From Blastobasis lacticolella (lineage: Eukaryota; Arthropoda; Insecta; Lepidoptera; Blastobasidae): a stretch of DNA of 64,000 nucleotides. Below, piece after piece: positions 48,401 to 58,780 of the stretch (position 1 is its first letter; the number at the start of each line of letters is the position of its first letter). Under the pieces are notes generated by a model. That model did not search any database. It worked only from the letters and a program-made list of their open reading frames with translations, and was not told where the DNA came from. The stretch lies in the NCBI GenBank assembly GCA_905147135.1, contig LR990041.1, positions 13,391,907 through 13,455,906 of the forward strand, given 5' to 3'. The translations under genes and the position numbers were made by a program.

Positions 48401-51400
48401 TTGAATCGATGTTGTCGAAACATCTTATGCATCACCCTTACTGACAGACAGACAATTCGAATACAGGAAAAATATGTCGACAACATCCGCGGCTCTACAA
48501 ACGTGTGACTGTATAACAACTGCACTAGATGAAAAAATAAGGTGGGAGGTATATTCTGCGACTTATCGAAGGCTGTCGATGTTATTAAACATAATATGCT
48601 TATTATTAATAAACTATCAAAGTATGGTATACAAAATAATGCCTATCAACTGTTTGCCTCGTTTCTGGATAATAGAAAGCAAACCGTAGAAGTTATGATA
48701 GACGGGAAAAAAATTCAGTTCACACCTGGTGACGTCAAAATAGGCATTCCTCAGGGAATGCCTCGGGAATTCATTATTCCTTAGACTCCACATTAAGCTG
48801 GAAACCCCATGTCAATGTCGTATGTAGCAGATTGAGTGGCGCGGTGTTCGCACTACGCAAGTTAAAAACTTTGATCTCCCTCAGTATGCTTAGACAGGCG
48901 TATTTTGCATATTTCCACTCAATAATGTCCTATGGCATCGAACTATGGGGTAACTCAGCAGATGCGGATAGAGTATTCCTGATGCAAAAATGTGCACTGC
49001 GTGTACTGGAAGGGGTTGGCAATAAACACTCTTGCAGAGAATTGTTCGCTAAACACTGAATAATGACCCACTATTCTTAATACCTATTTCAAGTAATTAT
49101 GTTGACTCGTACTGGCAGGCTTTAAACGGTAGTACGTCATACGACGTTACACGAAAAAGCCCGCGTGTTATTGGTTCGACGTACTATGAAGATTTACCCG
49201 CGGGATTAAAAGATGTTACTTGTGACAAAACATTTAAGTACCGACTAAAAGACCTTATGTTGGATAAATCTGTATACTCTGTAAAAGAGTACTTTAATAT
49301 TTTACTTTGACCTTATTTTGTTATTTCCATTCTGACATCATACGTATTAGTTACATCTTTTGACATTTTATATTGGCATTGTTTAGTTATTTAATGAATT
49401 GACATGTGATATTTTAAATTTGTTTTGTCAAGTACCTTATTTAGGTATATTTTTTTATACATGTGATATTTTCATTTTATTTTGTCACATACTTTATGTA
49501 TATCTTAATTTTATGTTCATATATTTATAATGACATTGATATTCATACATTTATAATTGTGAATTGACTTACAATTAATGCAATATTATGTACATTTAAT
49601 TTTCAATAATAGGTAAATAAACTAAACTAAACTAAACATAGGCCATCTGTTTCTGCGAGCTATGTGCCCTGCCCACTTGGCAATCTTTCGCAATAGTTCG
49701 CTTGCGGATCTCCTCATTCCTGATTCGACCGCGAATTCTTGTGCATTCGCATCTCGTGTGCATTCTTTTTCTGAGAAACGTCATCAACTGACGTTTCGCG
49801 GAAGAAAATGCTGACTGCACGCGCTTCGCACCCCCGTGTTCAACCATGAAAAATCACCTTCCCACCTCCAAACTCGATTTTTGATTCGGTGCAAAAAAGT
49901 AAGTTTTTCTTCATACTTATTTTATGGATCACTGTGGGCCTTATAAGAAAACTCACTACCACAGGCGATATACCAGTTAAGTTGTCGACCTATAGATAAC
50001 CATGTAAATCAAACGTTAAAAGTAAAATTATCGATGTTCATTAAAGACAAAATGTAAACAAAACAAAGAAAATTGTAAAAAAAGAATTACTTTTACTTAA
50101 GTTTTTGACAAAAAGGCTCCGCACATAACCACTTCATACGCGATCGCTGCGCAAACTATAATGCTATGCATAAAGAGCATACATATTGATGTCACATTTA
50201 CCACTACTTGCCAACTTCGCATTTTGGAAAATGGCGGTGGCTCAATGTATCTGCCTGGCTCTATGCGAGACACTCGAGCCCAAGTAATAAACACTTTTTT
50301 TTTGCTTATGTTCCTTCCTATCATAATAATATAGTGAAAATAGATCAAATGTCATAGTCATACGTTACAAAATGGTGCCAGACCAAACCATCTTACTATA
50401 TTATATTTAGAACACATAATTTCTAAAAATTGGCATGTTATCACTTTCGTCCGTGCTTTACTGTAGGGCGCACTGAAAATCAGAGTATTACCAGCCATGG
50501 CGCGGGAGCAATACATTATGGATATAATGTCACTGTTTACTTTTTAATATTTTAATGTACCTATCGTGTCATGAGTTTATGTGTATTAAACGTCATTTAT
50601 CTATTGATAAACCTAGTTATACCAAATTTAACCGCAATGTATTTACATAGGTAACATAATTTTTTTAAAAGGAAGGACGTACTTAATTCGTATCTAGTGA
50701 AATAATAGGTATCCTAATACTTAATTACTTACTGACACTTAATTATTAAATGTAATTATTTTGACAAGGTGACGACCCTACGTATCACGTGTTGCGCGTA
50801 AAGGACAAGCTATACGCGATAGATGTACATTTTAGAGAATTACACTGTGTTACGTCGCACAAGAGTCGTTATTTGCTTAGCTTTATTTTTGAAGTCTGTT
50901 ACATTAGTAGATTAAAATATTCTGCGCTGAGTCGACGATTTCCGGTCAGCTCCATGGAGATATCTCATCACCGTCGATAATATCAAGGAAAATCTTTCCC
51001 AAAATATAAATTGCCTAAAGGTAAAAGAACGAGTAACTTAATATACTCAATTATCAATACTTAATATTTGAAATCATATTTCCACTGATCAGAAGAGACA
51101 GTTACAAACTATATAGAATGATACCAAGACAAACAGATAAAAATATTATGATAAACAATATACTTATATCTACGTATACGTATCTTTTAATTGAGCTGAC
51201 CTCGTATAGGTGCCTACGAATTTATTACTACGCTCATGATTGCAAGCAAGCAGCGCCGTGTGCGCGTCATTTGGCCAGTATCCGTTAGGTTACAGCAAGG
51301 CACCTAGCACTGCTTCAAAATCCGACTCGCACTTGGCCGATTTTCTGATGTAGGCGTAGGAAGAGGGGGCCGGGTGGGCCGTGCCCACCCCAGAATGTTC

Positions 51401-53109
51401 TGGTGCCCACCCCAGGATCGGGTGCTCACTGACTTTACATTGGCGATTGACTCGGCTTCTTCGGCCACGTCAGGGGCCAGGCCTCCCCTGGAAAATAGCC
51501 CTAGATACGCTAATGTTTTCTGATGATTGTGCTCACAACCTTTTTTTGGGGATGGATCCGCACCTAGCTATTTCCTAGGAAATGTATGTAGAATGATATC
51601 TCTGAAATATAATGTATTTTCTGTTACATAAAAAATGTGTCATCTACTGCATTAATTCCAAGTTTAATATTATATATTAAGATTTTATTTATTACTTTTT
51701 TATTTATTTTATGCATGACTCTCTGCGTTCGAGTCTTTGTTTCACTGCGACTTATTATTGATCGTACTGCGTTCATGTCTTGTACCATAGCAAACATAGC
51801 CCTGAATATAAGTTTACCCATTTATACTTTACCAATCGTATTTTGCTACATCTCATCTAATCCTGAAACCTATACAAATAATGTTACCGTGCCTAATAGA
51901 GAAGCCAATAAATTTCCATGAGTACTTGTTCGTTCCCACTAGGCCACTGGCGCCCGAGGCTTTTGGCACGTGTTTCACTTACGTAGGACATGTTTACATT
52001 ATGATGAGGGAGGCGATTTCATAAGGGCCGATGGGCCGGCAGTTTGCCTGCTTAAAAGAGATACCCATGCTTGCTGCTGTAGTGCTACTTACCACTACTT
52101 GCTTGATAAAGTTTCGTTAATATTTCTATTTTATTTATTTATATTTAATGCACAGTTCAAAACATCAGTGAACCGGAGAGCTGGTGGAATAGAAATTACG
52201 AGGCGTTGCAAGATACACCGAAACGAAAAAATTCAACTAAATATCATTGACTATACGATATTTAGTAAAATATAAATTATTTTGTGCCCATCGCTGTAGA
52301 GACCATAGGGGCTCTGACGAAAAGGCGTTTGTGAGCGGGATAGGGCGAAGATTGAGGAAGAAATCGGCGACTCCCGCTCTGGCTCGTACCTGGTGCAAAG
52401 GTTAGCCTTGGCCATTCAACCTTTGCTCCAGGTAATGAGAGAGTTATTTATAGATTGATGTTGTTTGTAAGATTATGTATAAATTATTAGTTTAGCTATC
52501 CATTCATAGGTTAAATACCTACATCTTAGTTATTAGTTGGTGAAGATCCTGATTAAGCTTCATAACAGTAGGTATATTTGCATGTGTCGGCTTTGGCTAT
52601 TCTCATTTTGAAGAGCAATTTGAGAATTGAATTTGATAAATAAATAAATAAATATTCGTGGACAAATTCACACAGCGCCATCTAGCCCCAAACTAAGCAA
52701 AGCTTGTACTATGGGTGCTAAATAACTGATATACTACTTAAATACTTTTTTAAATACATACTTATTATACATAGAACACCCAGACCCGTAACACTTAAAG
52801 TAAGTAAATAATGTATGAATTAATTTATCCACTATTATTACTACCTAAAACAATATAATTAAAAGCACTTACCAGATATCCTGAATTCGGTGTCGACTAT
52901 CCCTTTAAGCAGGCCAACGGCTTGCGGTCTCCTCGGCGGTATCCACTGGTATACCAATCCCGAGGTGCCGTTGAAGAACCATTTGATGACAAGGCCGTGC
53001 GCGGGCGCAGACGGCGGCGTGCTGTACTCGCAGTCTAGGACTACGGACTCGGTTCCCGTTATCACCGTAGAGGGCACCTCCAAACGTTTTATGCTGACCG
53101 CTATACATT
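39343..53109 (-). CDS. Two-Ig-domain cell-surface protein, spliced (5' exon missing)
   Basis: Six exons (53109-52873, 47463-47335, 46778-46664, 40452-40274, 39887-39822, 39419-39343) join in phase into 266 residues and a TAA. All donors are GTAAG or GTGAG and all acceptors AG. Domain 1 is V-type: VVLDCEY, VIKWFF, HLSGSYTCVVSTF. Domain 2 has TLICMADELYPKP and EEFVCTISLP. Sequons are NGT, NVT and NRT. The protein ends LCPLHVLCAMLLPSYRLIF, a hydrophobic tail suited to a GPI signal. It is probably an adhesion or recognition protein of an insect Ig family; beaten-path-like proteins are a distant comparison only. The signal-peptide exon (phase 1 end) was not found to the right. Confidence 0.85.
39822..39887 (-). 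CDS. Ig gene exon: short linker
   Basis: 66 bp, acceptor GTTGTAG at 39888, donor GAACG|GTAAGT at 39822/39821, phase 1 at both ends. It encodes LMPTAYIAAVEMEKHQERRA plus Asn, a charged linker between domain 2 and the C-terminal tail. Confidence 0.78.
40130..40250. mobile_element. Snapback MITE relative (partial)
   Basis: AGTTACGCGTCGCCCCGC, CTTTTCAAAAGCC and ACTTTATTTTATGAGCAATA match the centre and right arm of the foldback at 55.04-55.15 kb. Short intron between Ig-gene exons. Confidence 0.6.
40274..40452 (-). CDS. Ig gene exon: rest of Ig domain 2
   Basis: Acceptor TTTACAG at 40453 and donor CCCGG|GTGAGT at 40274/40273. It encodes KPLQQAVTETKMNAWGLYSV, VHDQNVTSPFEEFVCTISLP and TNYVVNRTTTYYP. 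It is notably GC-rich against its intron neighbours, as expected of conserved coding sequence. The second-domain cysteine is in EEFVC. Confidence 0.88.
40612..40981 (+). repeat. 5' LTR (370 bp)
   Basis: TG...CA ends, an internal AATAAA (in GGAATAAATACAG) as possible polyadenylation signal, and a GC-rich middle with GGCGGCCATTCTTGG. It differs from the 3' LTR at one position seen (AAGTGATG here). Confidence 0.93.
42390..42600 (-). pseudogene. LINE C-terminal fragment inside the LTR element
   Basis: The minus strand reads NLERFMVTGKVEGKRPRGRS, then PKRWVDQISERF. The RPRGR-PKRWVDQI block is the C-terminus of an RTE-group LINE. Either captured by, or inserted into, the non-autonomous LTR element. 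Confidence 0.55.
44250..44515. repeat. 15-bp minisatellite (CCCGCCTGTGTGGCT)n
   Basis: About 17 near-identical 15-bp units, then degraded units to about 44660 and again about 44755-44895. Because 15 is divisible by 3 and no unit frame has a stop, several frames on both strands are open (GGSHT-, ACVAP-, LCGSR-type repeats). These are by-products, not genes. It lies inside the LTR element about 1 kb before the 3' LTR. Confidence 0.93.
45515..45884 (+). repeat. 3' LTR (370 bp)
   Basis: Same length and ends as the 5' LTR. The only difference noted is AAGCGATG in place of AAGTGATG. Followed by the AATA duplication. Confidence 0.93.
46353..46442 (+). repeat. Interspersed repeat family F, copy 1
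   Basis: GTCTTAGGGACCCAAGCC, AATCTCATCTGCACGCG, TGACAGACGGACGAGGC. Shared with 54.76 kb. Class unknown. Confidence 0.55.
46664..46778 (-). CDS. Ig gene exon: start of Ig domain 2
   Basis: Acceptor CAACAG at 46779 and donor CAGGG|GTAAGT at 46664/46663. It encodes TGKGFYFYQEKKYVFVVTLI, then CMADELYPKPVIVILSQG. Cys-x-Ala-x-x-x-x-Pro-x-Pro is the C1/C2-type Ig beta-strand B pattern. Ends in phase 2. Confidence 0.85.
47060..47242 (+). mobile_element. Helitron-like non-autonomous copy 2
   Basis: CTTCGCTTACCGCCGTCTGT, ACTACGCAACGGATTTTAAT, AATAGATAGAGCGATTCAAG, ending GAACGAAGTCGCGCC and TTCACTAG. It sits in the Ig-gene intron between exons 46664-46778 and 47335-47463, 92 bp from the latter. Confidence 0.6.
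47335..47463 (-). CDS. Ig gene exon: second half of Ig domain 1
   Basis: Acceptor GTTTCAG at 47464 and donor TACA|GTGAGT at 47335/47334. It reads DPLQAYRAIKILKPATHLSG, then SYTCVVSTF with the second Ig cysteine. Phase 1 at both ends; splicing to the previous exon makes GAG (Glu). Confidence 0.87.
48060..49850 (-). mobile_element. RTE-group LINE relic interrupted by a nested LINE
   Basis: Right part (about 49637-49850): minus frame RIRGRIRNEEIRKRTIAKDC. Left part (about 48060-48289): GSKVLEWRSCTGRRSVSRPP, then TRCADDLVKIAGVAECG. In intact relatives these pieces are adjacent (RIRNEEIR-RT ... WAGHI-RR ... VLEWRPRTGRRSVGRPPTRW, recalled). They are separated here by about 1.35 kb of another LINE in the opposite orientation. 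Confidence 0.72.
48290..49637 (+). pseudogene. Nested Jockey/CR1-type LINE, 5'-truncated, RT active site deleted
   Basis: Forward pieces: MSPLYKGKGKKHMADNYRPI, TLVPNISKIIE, GGIFCDLSKAVDVI, LDNRKQTVEVMI, VKIGIPQG. The text then jumps to WKPHVNVVCSRLSGAVFALR, AYFHSIMSYGIELWGN, and finally KYRLKDLMLDKSVYSVKEYF with stop near 49310. The stretch that should hold the YADD motif between PQG and the thumb region is missing. The 3' end is a short (AAACT)n run at 49615-49637 rather than poly(A). Confidence 0.8.
49851..52660. other. Ig-gene intron 1, middle
   Basis: Mostly AT-rich. Holds a minus-strand signal-peptide-like ORF at 50221-50097 (see findings), a lepidopteran repeat motif at 51.3 kb, a GC-rich patch at 51.36-51.5 kb, and a 17-bp-arm hairpin at 52388-52436. 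Confidence 0.5.
51315..51352 (+). repeat. Lepidopteran repeat end motif
   Basis: AAAATCCGACTCGCACTTGG, then CCGATTTTCTGA. This resembles the 3' ends of a common lepidopteran repeat (CGACTCGCACTTGGCCGGTTTT, recalled). Only the end is recognisable. Confidence 0.4.
52661..52795 (-). mobile_element. SINE family A, copy 6 (3' body)
   Basis: Reverse-oriented copy with the complete tail: ACACAGCGCCATCTAGCCCC, then AAACTAAGCAAAGCTTG and ACCCAGACCCGTAACAC. It sits in an Ig-gene intron about 80 bp from exon 52873-53109. Confidence 0.75.
52873..53109 (-). CDS. Ig gene exon: first half of Ig domain 1
   Basis: Acceptor TTGCAG at 53110 and donor ATATCTG|GTAAGT at 52873/52872, phase 1 at both ends. It encodes CIAVSIKRLEVPSTV, VVLDCEY (first Ig Cys), GLVIKWFFNGT (core Trp), YQWIPPRRPQAVG and TEFRIS. 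An upstream exon must supply the start and signal peptide. Confidence 0.88.
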
Positions 53110-53132
53110 CTGCAACTGAAACCTTTGATGAG

Positions 53133-53292
53133 TACAGTACCGTTAGTACAAGTGTGCTCTCGCGCGAGATAAGCGAGAAAAGACGCGACTAAGATACTGC
53201 TTTATCTTTTATCTTAGTATTGAGAGAACGAAACAAATGATCTCTCGCGGCACGAGCTATTTCGCGGGCACGCTTGTGCTAGCCGTACAGAG
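53133..53292. repeat. Imperfect inverted repeat near the Ig exon
   Basis: Left CCGTTAGTACAAGTGTGC pairs imperfectly with right GCACGCTTGTGCTAGCCG. The centre has an exact short stem, CTAAGATA/TATCTTAG. About 160 bp, GC-rich in CTCGCG blocks. MITE-like, 24 bp upstream of the acceptor for exon 52873-53109. Confidence 0.6.
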
Positions 53293-54409
53293 AGATCTTT
53301 GAGTCGTTACGTCATTGGGTTTTGGTTTTAACCCACGACGGAAAAAGAGGGGTGTTATAAGTTAGACTTGTGTAGAAGATAGACTTCTATCTGTCTATAT
53401 GATTGTCTGCCTATGGCCTCGTAGCTCCCGAACGGATGGACCGATTTCGATGCGGTTTTCTTTGTTTGAATGCCAATTTTATCTAGGTCTTACTTAGTGC
53501 TGTTTCATTTAGATCGGTTCAATTTTTTTTTATGTTTAAAAAAATAAAATATATGATAAAATATGAGCGGCCAGGAGCGTAGAACTTTCAGTAATCTATG
53601 TAGGTATATACAGTGTATGGTTCTTCGTTTACTAATTCGTGGATAATTTATTATAATAAATCTTCTTATCATAAGGATAGATAACTGCATCTCTTAGAAA
53701 TATACAGGTTGATCAATCTAGTGAATAACAATTTTCGCTATTTCGTATAGTTTCGGATTTCTCCTCATTGACCCATTTACCTGAGAAACAATTCAAACTT
53801 AAATCAAGCAAAGTCATCCTCCAATCAATGTCCTCCAGTGGATCAGGGTACATGTCGATCATTTAAGAAGAATTAAGGTCGATATATTTATATTAAAAAA
53901 GAGTTATTAATAGTTAACATATCTTTGGAGTGCTAATGTTTGGTATGTATTGACAATATGGCACGCGAAGATCGCAGACATTTGAGAGTTTTTAGTGTTT
54001 TAAATCAAAATGTATGTATGTTATCTCTTTATTGCAAATAAATTATTATTCAGATTTTGCTAATAAAATATATTTATGATGCACGTCAGACAGCTGAGGT
54101 CGGCCCATATCAAATTCGCATTCTAGCTAGTTTTTTTCATTCAGCCTATTGGCTCGCTTCGCGGGTTTCTCGAAACTTGGCCGCCACACACCACCGCCAT
54201 TGTTCACTTTGTGGATTCGGGTCTTTGTGCGTAACTGGCTTTGCTACCATGATATTCAATGGCTGTAGGTAGGTACCGCTTTGTTCACTGAACAATATCT
54301 ACTCCAGCCATAGTAAACCAGTCATGAGGCATTTGTAACTATAATGAACCTAGAATCTAGATGCATTGATAGTTTAATTGACATTGACAAAAATTAGTCA
54401 TCTGTGCGT

Positions 54410-54632
54410 CCCGATTGTGCTCTAGCGCGCGAGGGCCCGGGGTCCGCCTTGACCAACATCCGACATTTGGCAGATCATATGCGACTGCCATCTCATCTCC
54501 GTGACCCTGCTACCAGGGGAAAATAACCAGATTGGATCATGGTTATACATTCAGTCACCTAAATATGCTGTCCATCACGATGTTTTTCTCTCATCGTAAG
54601 AGCATCGGTTAGCATTAGCATTCAACTAATTT
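54410..54632 (-). mobile_element. SINE family B, copy 3
   Basis: Reverse-oriented body with GGGCCCGGGGTCCGCCTTGA, GCAGATCATATGCGACTGCC, TTGGATCATGGTTATAC and CATCGGTTAGCATTAG. The tRNA head is missing. Confidence 0.68.
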
Positions 54633-54757
54633 GTCAAGATTGTAAATCTAGATACATTGATATTCATTTAAAATGCCGCGATTGTAAAGGTGTAGGTTAT
54701 GCCTTAGACAGTCTTAATAAATATGCTACAACGTAACAGTCGGGGGCTTGTGGGTCC

Positions 54758-54850
54758 CACCACCATCTTAGGGGCCCAAGCCCACCTCACCTGCTCGCGG
54801 TCGTCCTGCTGACAGACGGACGAGGCCCTGGCGAATTGGCGTAGGTATCC
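54758..54850 (+). repeat. Interspersed repeat family F, copy 2
   Basis: ATCTTAGGGGCCCAAGCCCA, CCTCACCTGCTCGCGG, TGACAGACGGACGAGGCC. Shared with 46.36 kb. Confidence 0.55.
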
Positions 54851-55041
54851 CTAACGGGTTGTGTGCAGATCAGATGACATTCGACGTAAAAGTCCAAAAC
54901 ACCATAAAAGGAAATCGCTTTCAGTAAATCTGAAAGTGCTTCCCTAGTAGAAGAGCGTACTCTGGCTGGCAGATTTATGTGTTTAATTCAGTATTTTAAA
55001 TTCAGAAGCAAAAGCGTCAGAGCAAATAAAAGTGGAATGTA

Positions 55042-55152
55042 TATTGCTCGTAGAATAAGGTCCATTTTTAATCACTCATATAATGTTACGCGTCGCCCCG
55101 ATTTTCAAAAGGAGTGATACAAAAATGGACCTTATTTTATTAGCAATACTTT
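55042..55152. mobile_element. 111-bp snapback MITE
   Basis: Arms ATTGCTCGTAGAATAAGGTC and (reverse complement) ATTGCTAATAAAATAAGGTC continue for about 35 bp each around a core TTACGCGTCGCCCCG. A related partial copy lies at 40.13-40.25 kb. Confidence 0.72.
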
Positions 55153-55495
55153 TCCTTCTGAATTTTGTCAAATGTAAATGTAAATAAGCGCATTACCGCT
55201 AGCCGCTGAGCCGGGATTTATCGCTAGGATACATTGGTATTAATTGAATGCGCGTTTTGTAAAGGCAGGTTTCGTCTGAGCCAGTCTGAATAAATGTAGT
55301 GTGCAACAACAACATCTACATTGTATGTATCGAGATCACTGGCTCCAGAAGAAACTTGGGAACTTGTATTTTTTTTATATGTCCACCAATTGCTTGGAAT
55401 AAAAATGTTTTAATAATAAAAAAATAACCCGTTACGAATCACCAAAAACTTTAAAACAAGCAATTTAAAACATACAATACAAGTAATTTAGGTAT

Positions 55496-55565
55496 GGGAA
55501 GGAAAGCGGACCCTGGCGAAGGCCGAGATAAGCGCTAGGACGATTTATTTAGGACGATGATGATG
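55496..55565 (+). mobile_element. RTE-like LINE family G, 3' end with GAT repeats
   Basis: AAAGCGGACCCTGGCGAAGG, GATAAGCGCTAGGACGA, then ACGATGATGATGATG. The GAT tail replaces a poly(A). Confidence 0.62.
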
Positions 55566-58281
55566 ATGAATACGAGTAACTTAGGTATCATGTATTTTTG
55601 GAGTCGGTGCCACACACCAATTGTGGTTTTTCGATTTGACTGCTTTATTTTATATCAATATGCTACAGAAAGCCATTTGCCGCACTAATGAGCCGCGCCG
55701 TATTTGTACCCAAAATATATTATATTAACACCAATGACCTCTACATCGATTCCTTCGTACATACCATTGGCTTTTTAGCTTAAAAATAGACAATTTATGT
55801 AACGGTATTTGTAAGAGGAAAGTAACAGGTAAGAAGAGCACGGCGCGCGTTAATGATCCAACAAGTAGAAAATCTTCTTTGAGTTGAGGCTTAGGTATAT
55901 ATTACATTTCAGGGAACGGAAATAAGTTAATATTTTTGTTTGCCAGCGTCAGTTATTTTTCCCTTGCAAAATCCTTCTTACGCTGTGGGTTCGTTTGTTC
56001 GCGAACTATGCCAGTCTTAGTAAAATTTGCATTTTGGCATGGTGGTCTTGATTTTGTCAACGTGCTAAGTTTAGATTACAAACGAAACGGATATCCGGTT
56101 ACGGTCGGATAGGCCGGATACTGGATAGCAAAATATGTATGAAAAGTAGGTAAAGGAGATTCATAAAAGTGATTTTGTTCAGAAAAAAAGTAAGTTATCT
56201 CAAAAATGATAAAAAGTTGATCAAAGCACTATTGATTTAGTATATAGCAAACAAACATATCTTTACAAAGTAAATGATTATAAATTTAATTATAATACTA
56301 ATTGCTCCTACATTGAGAGGTAGTTTGCCATTTTGCTTGTCTTCAGCTTATGAGAATCATTTACTGCACTCTGGCCCACGATGCTGGGGGCTAATGTGTA
56401 AGCCCGTATTTCGAATCTACGGAACCGTTTGAGATCGAGTGAATTGTTTAGCTCGAAGTTTAAATTATTCACATTGGACGAAGACTAGAAATCACATAAA
56501 CACATGCTGTTGTAAAAATTTAACAATCCCGCGCTCATAGCTTGCACATACTTGTCGACTGGAATTCGATATCACTACTCTAAATCATCATTCGCTATCT
56601 CCTTAAAATAATCTGTCAAAAACCACAATTCAGTTACCTAGGTAAAGTTAGTAAGCATTCACCTCTAATAAGTAACGAGCATCTCGCGAACAAATACCTA
56701 AACATACAAGAAACCAAATTTTAATAAGCCTTTCACTTTACACGCGCGGGAAGTAAAAAGTACTTATTTTATAATGAATTAATTAAGTATTAAAAATGGA
56801 GACCCCGTAATATCTCAGTATCAATCATTTTAATAGTGTTTCATTTATAATTAATACCTTGTAGATTTGAGTATATATAATAATCAAATACCTGATACAT
56901 ATCGAGCCATAGTCACGAGTAAATGGGTACCTACCGCGTACGGTCGCGCTTATTACTACCTTAAAATTCATATTCCCGTGCAGCTGTTAAAAGGTTTTAT
57001 AGCATGGAGTATACTGTTGTTGTGTACGAAAGGGAATAAAGTAGAAAACATTGTAAAATTAAAATAATATCATAATCGCTAGTATGTGTGTGAGTTTTCC
57101 TTTTAAAAGTATAATGGATTTTTTACTTAAAAAGGGATACTGTCGAAGGCCCTCTGCTGGTCGAGAAATTGCCCAGTCTACACCTTTTATGGCAACACAC
57201 TTTGTCACATCTAAACTAGCTCGACTCCGCGACTTAAAGACGAGCTTCTGCCTCTCCACAGTGTCCAGCGTGTTGTAGAACGGAGCCTGTTGACCGACCA
57301 CGCCTTTTCCACATTTTAGCTCGTCGCTAAATACACCTCCTTATCCGAAGGTGAGTTCTGTGCTGTCTTTTCTTGAAACATTCCTTTTTGTCCCTTATTG
57401 CTTCCTGCACCTGCACTGATCCACTATTCCGTATCCTTGTCAATTCTTTGACCGCGTTTCGATGTACCGAGTACTGTTCGTCCGAGTTTGACTATGGACT
57501 TTTGCATATTGCACTAAATCTCATAAGTGGTTTTGCCCTTTGCACTACAATCGAGACTTTTGGCTACCTGCACAAGTCGCCTACCAAGTCGGTTGGTATA
57601 TCAACAATATTACCATTCTGTTATTTTCACAAAGATTTTCTTCAACCATTCTAGGAATTATGCAAAACTCTGTTATATATGCTTTTTAACGAGATTGTAA
57701 CATGACCGATTAATGTATTTAATAATGGAATTGTCTATTTCCAGTAGCGCGTGGGTGATGCCCCTGGTTCTGCAAACGTTCATAGGCTGCGGTGACTGCT
57801 TATGAAATCGGAAATTTCTGTTTTCAGGAAGGCGAATCGCCTGGCGTAATGATAAACTGCAAATTCCCGTTTTCGGGTGGGCTTCCCTTCGCATCGTCGG
57901 CAGCTCGCTACTTTCCCGAACAAAATTAAGCAGATACTAATCTTAATAAAACCGGTCCGATGTCTGAATACGTAATACGTACGGAGCCGTGACTATTTCT
58001 GCCGCTTGTGCATTATTCATGGCGGACAAATTATAGGCTTTTAGTAGATACATTATCGCTTTTAGTCGAACCCCTGGGTACGGGTTCGCAGTTTTGTTGT
58101 TGATAACTTTAATGCTCCAGTAATAGTGGCACTACTTGGAAACGCTACGTGATTGAAATTGCTTTTAGTTGAGTGTTGCGATGATATCTATAGGTATATT
58201 TACTACAAAGTATCAATAATGCCCAATATGAATATGCCCAATTTTACACAATTAAGATATTTTAAAATTTTGAAATTTTTT
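55566..58281. other. Intergenic or 5' intron stretch
   Basis: A minus frame at 57301-57059 (GQQAPFYNTLDTVERQKLVF, then KSRSRASLDVTKCV) reads like a protein but is unrecognised and interrupted. A possible relic of an unknown element. The rest is AT-rich. Confidence 0.35.
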
Positions 58282-58362
58282 ATTGGCAGGCGATACCTCC
58301 CCTTTTGTGGGAGAGGCCCTTAGTCCTGCAGTGGACTGTTACGGGCTATGATCATGATGGCT
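58282..58362 (+). repeat. Interspersed repeat family C, copy 5 (3' fragment)
   Basis: Last 80 bp of the family: GTGGGAGAGGCCCTTAGTCC, TGCAGTGGACTGTTACGGG, then ATGATCATGATGG. Confidence 0.62.
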
Positions 58363-58581
58363 GAAACCAAAACTGACTGTTTTTTTTTAATTTTTGTATC
58401 GTGGCCGCGCATCTCTCCGAAATTACTGAAAGAATTCAAATGAAACTTGGTATGCTTTAAGTCATACTACGATGTAGGTCATTTGAAACTTTTTATCCCG
58501 AAATTCGATGAAGTCAAATTGTGAAAACCTTTGAACGTATGGCTTATCTTAAGGTGAGTGTGCACTTTATTAACAAAATAG

Positions 58582-58780
58582 TCATCTTGGCGTTAATGTA
58601 CTCTCGCGCACAAGGGCCCAGGGTCCGCCTTGACCTTGATTTGGCAGATCAGATAATTACCGTAGAGCGACTGCCATCTTAGCTCCATGACCGTGCTACC
58701 AGGTGAACCTGACCATATTGGATCATGGTTACACATAAATTTAGACGCCTGAATGTGCAGGTTGCGTTTTCCTTACCGTA
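58582..58780 (-). mobile_element. SINE family B, copy 4
   Basis: Reverse-oriented copy with GGCGTTAATGTACTC, GGGCCCAGGGTCCGCCTTGA, GAGCGACTGCCATCTTAGC and TTGGATCATGGTTACAC. The head is absent. Confidence 0.68.
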
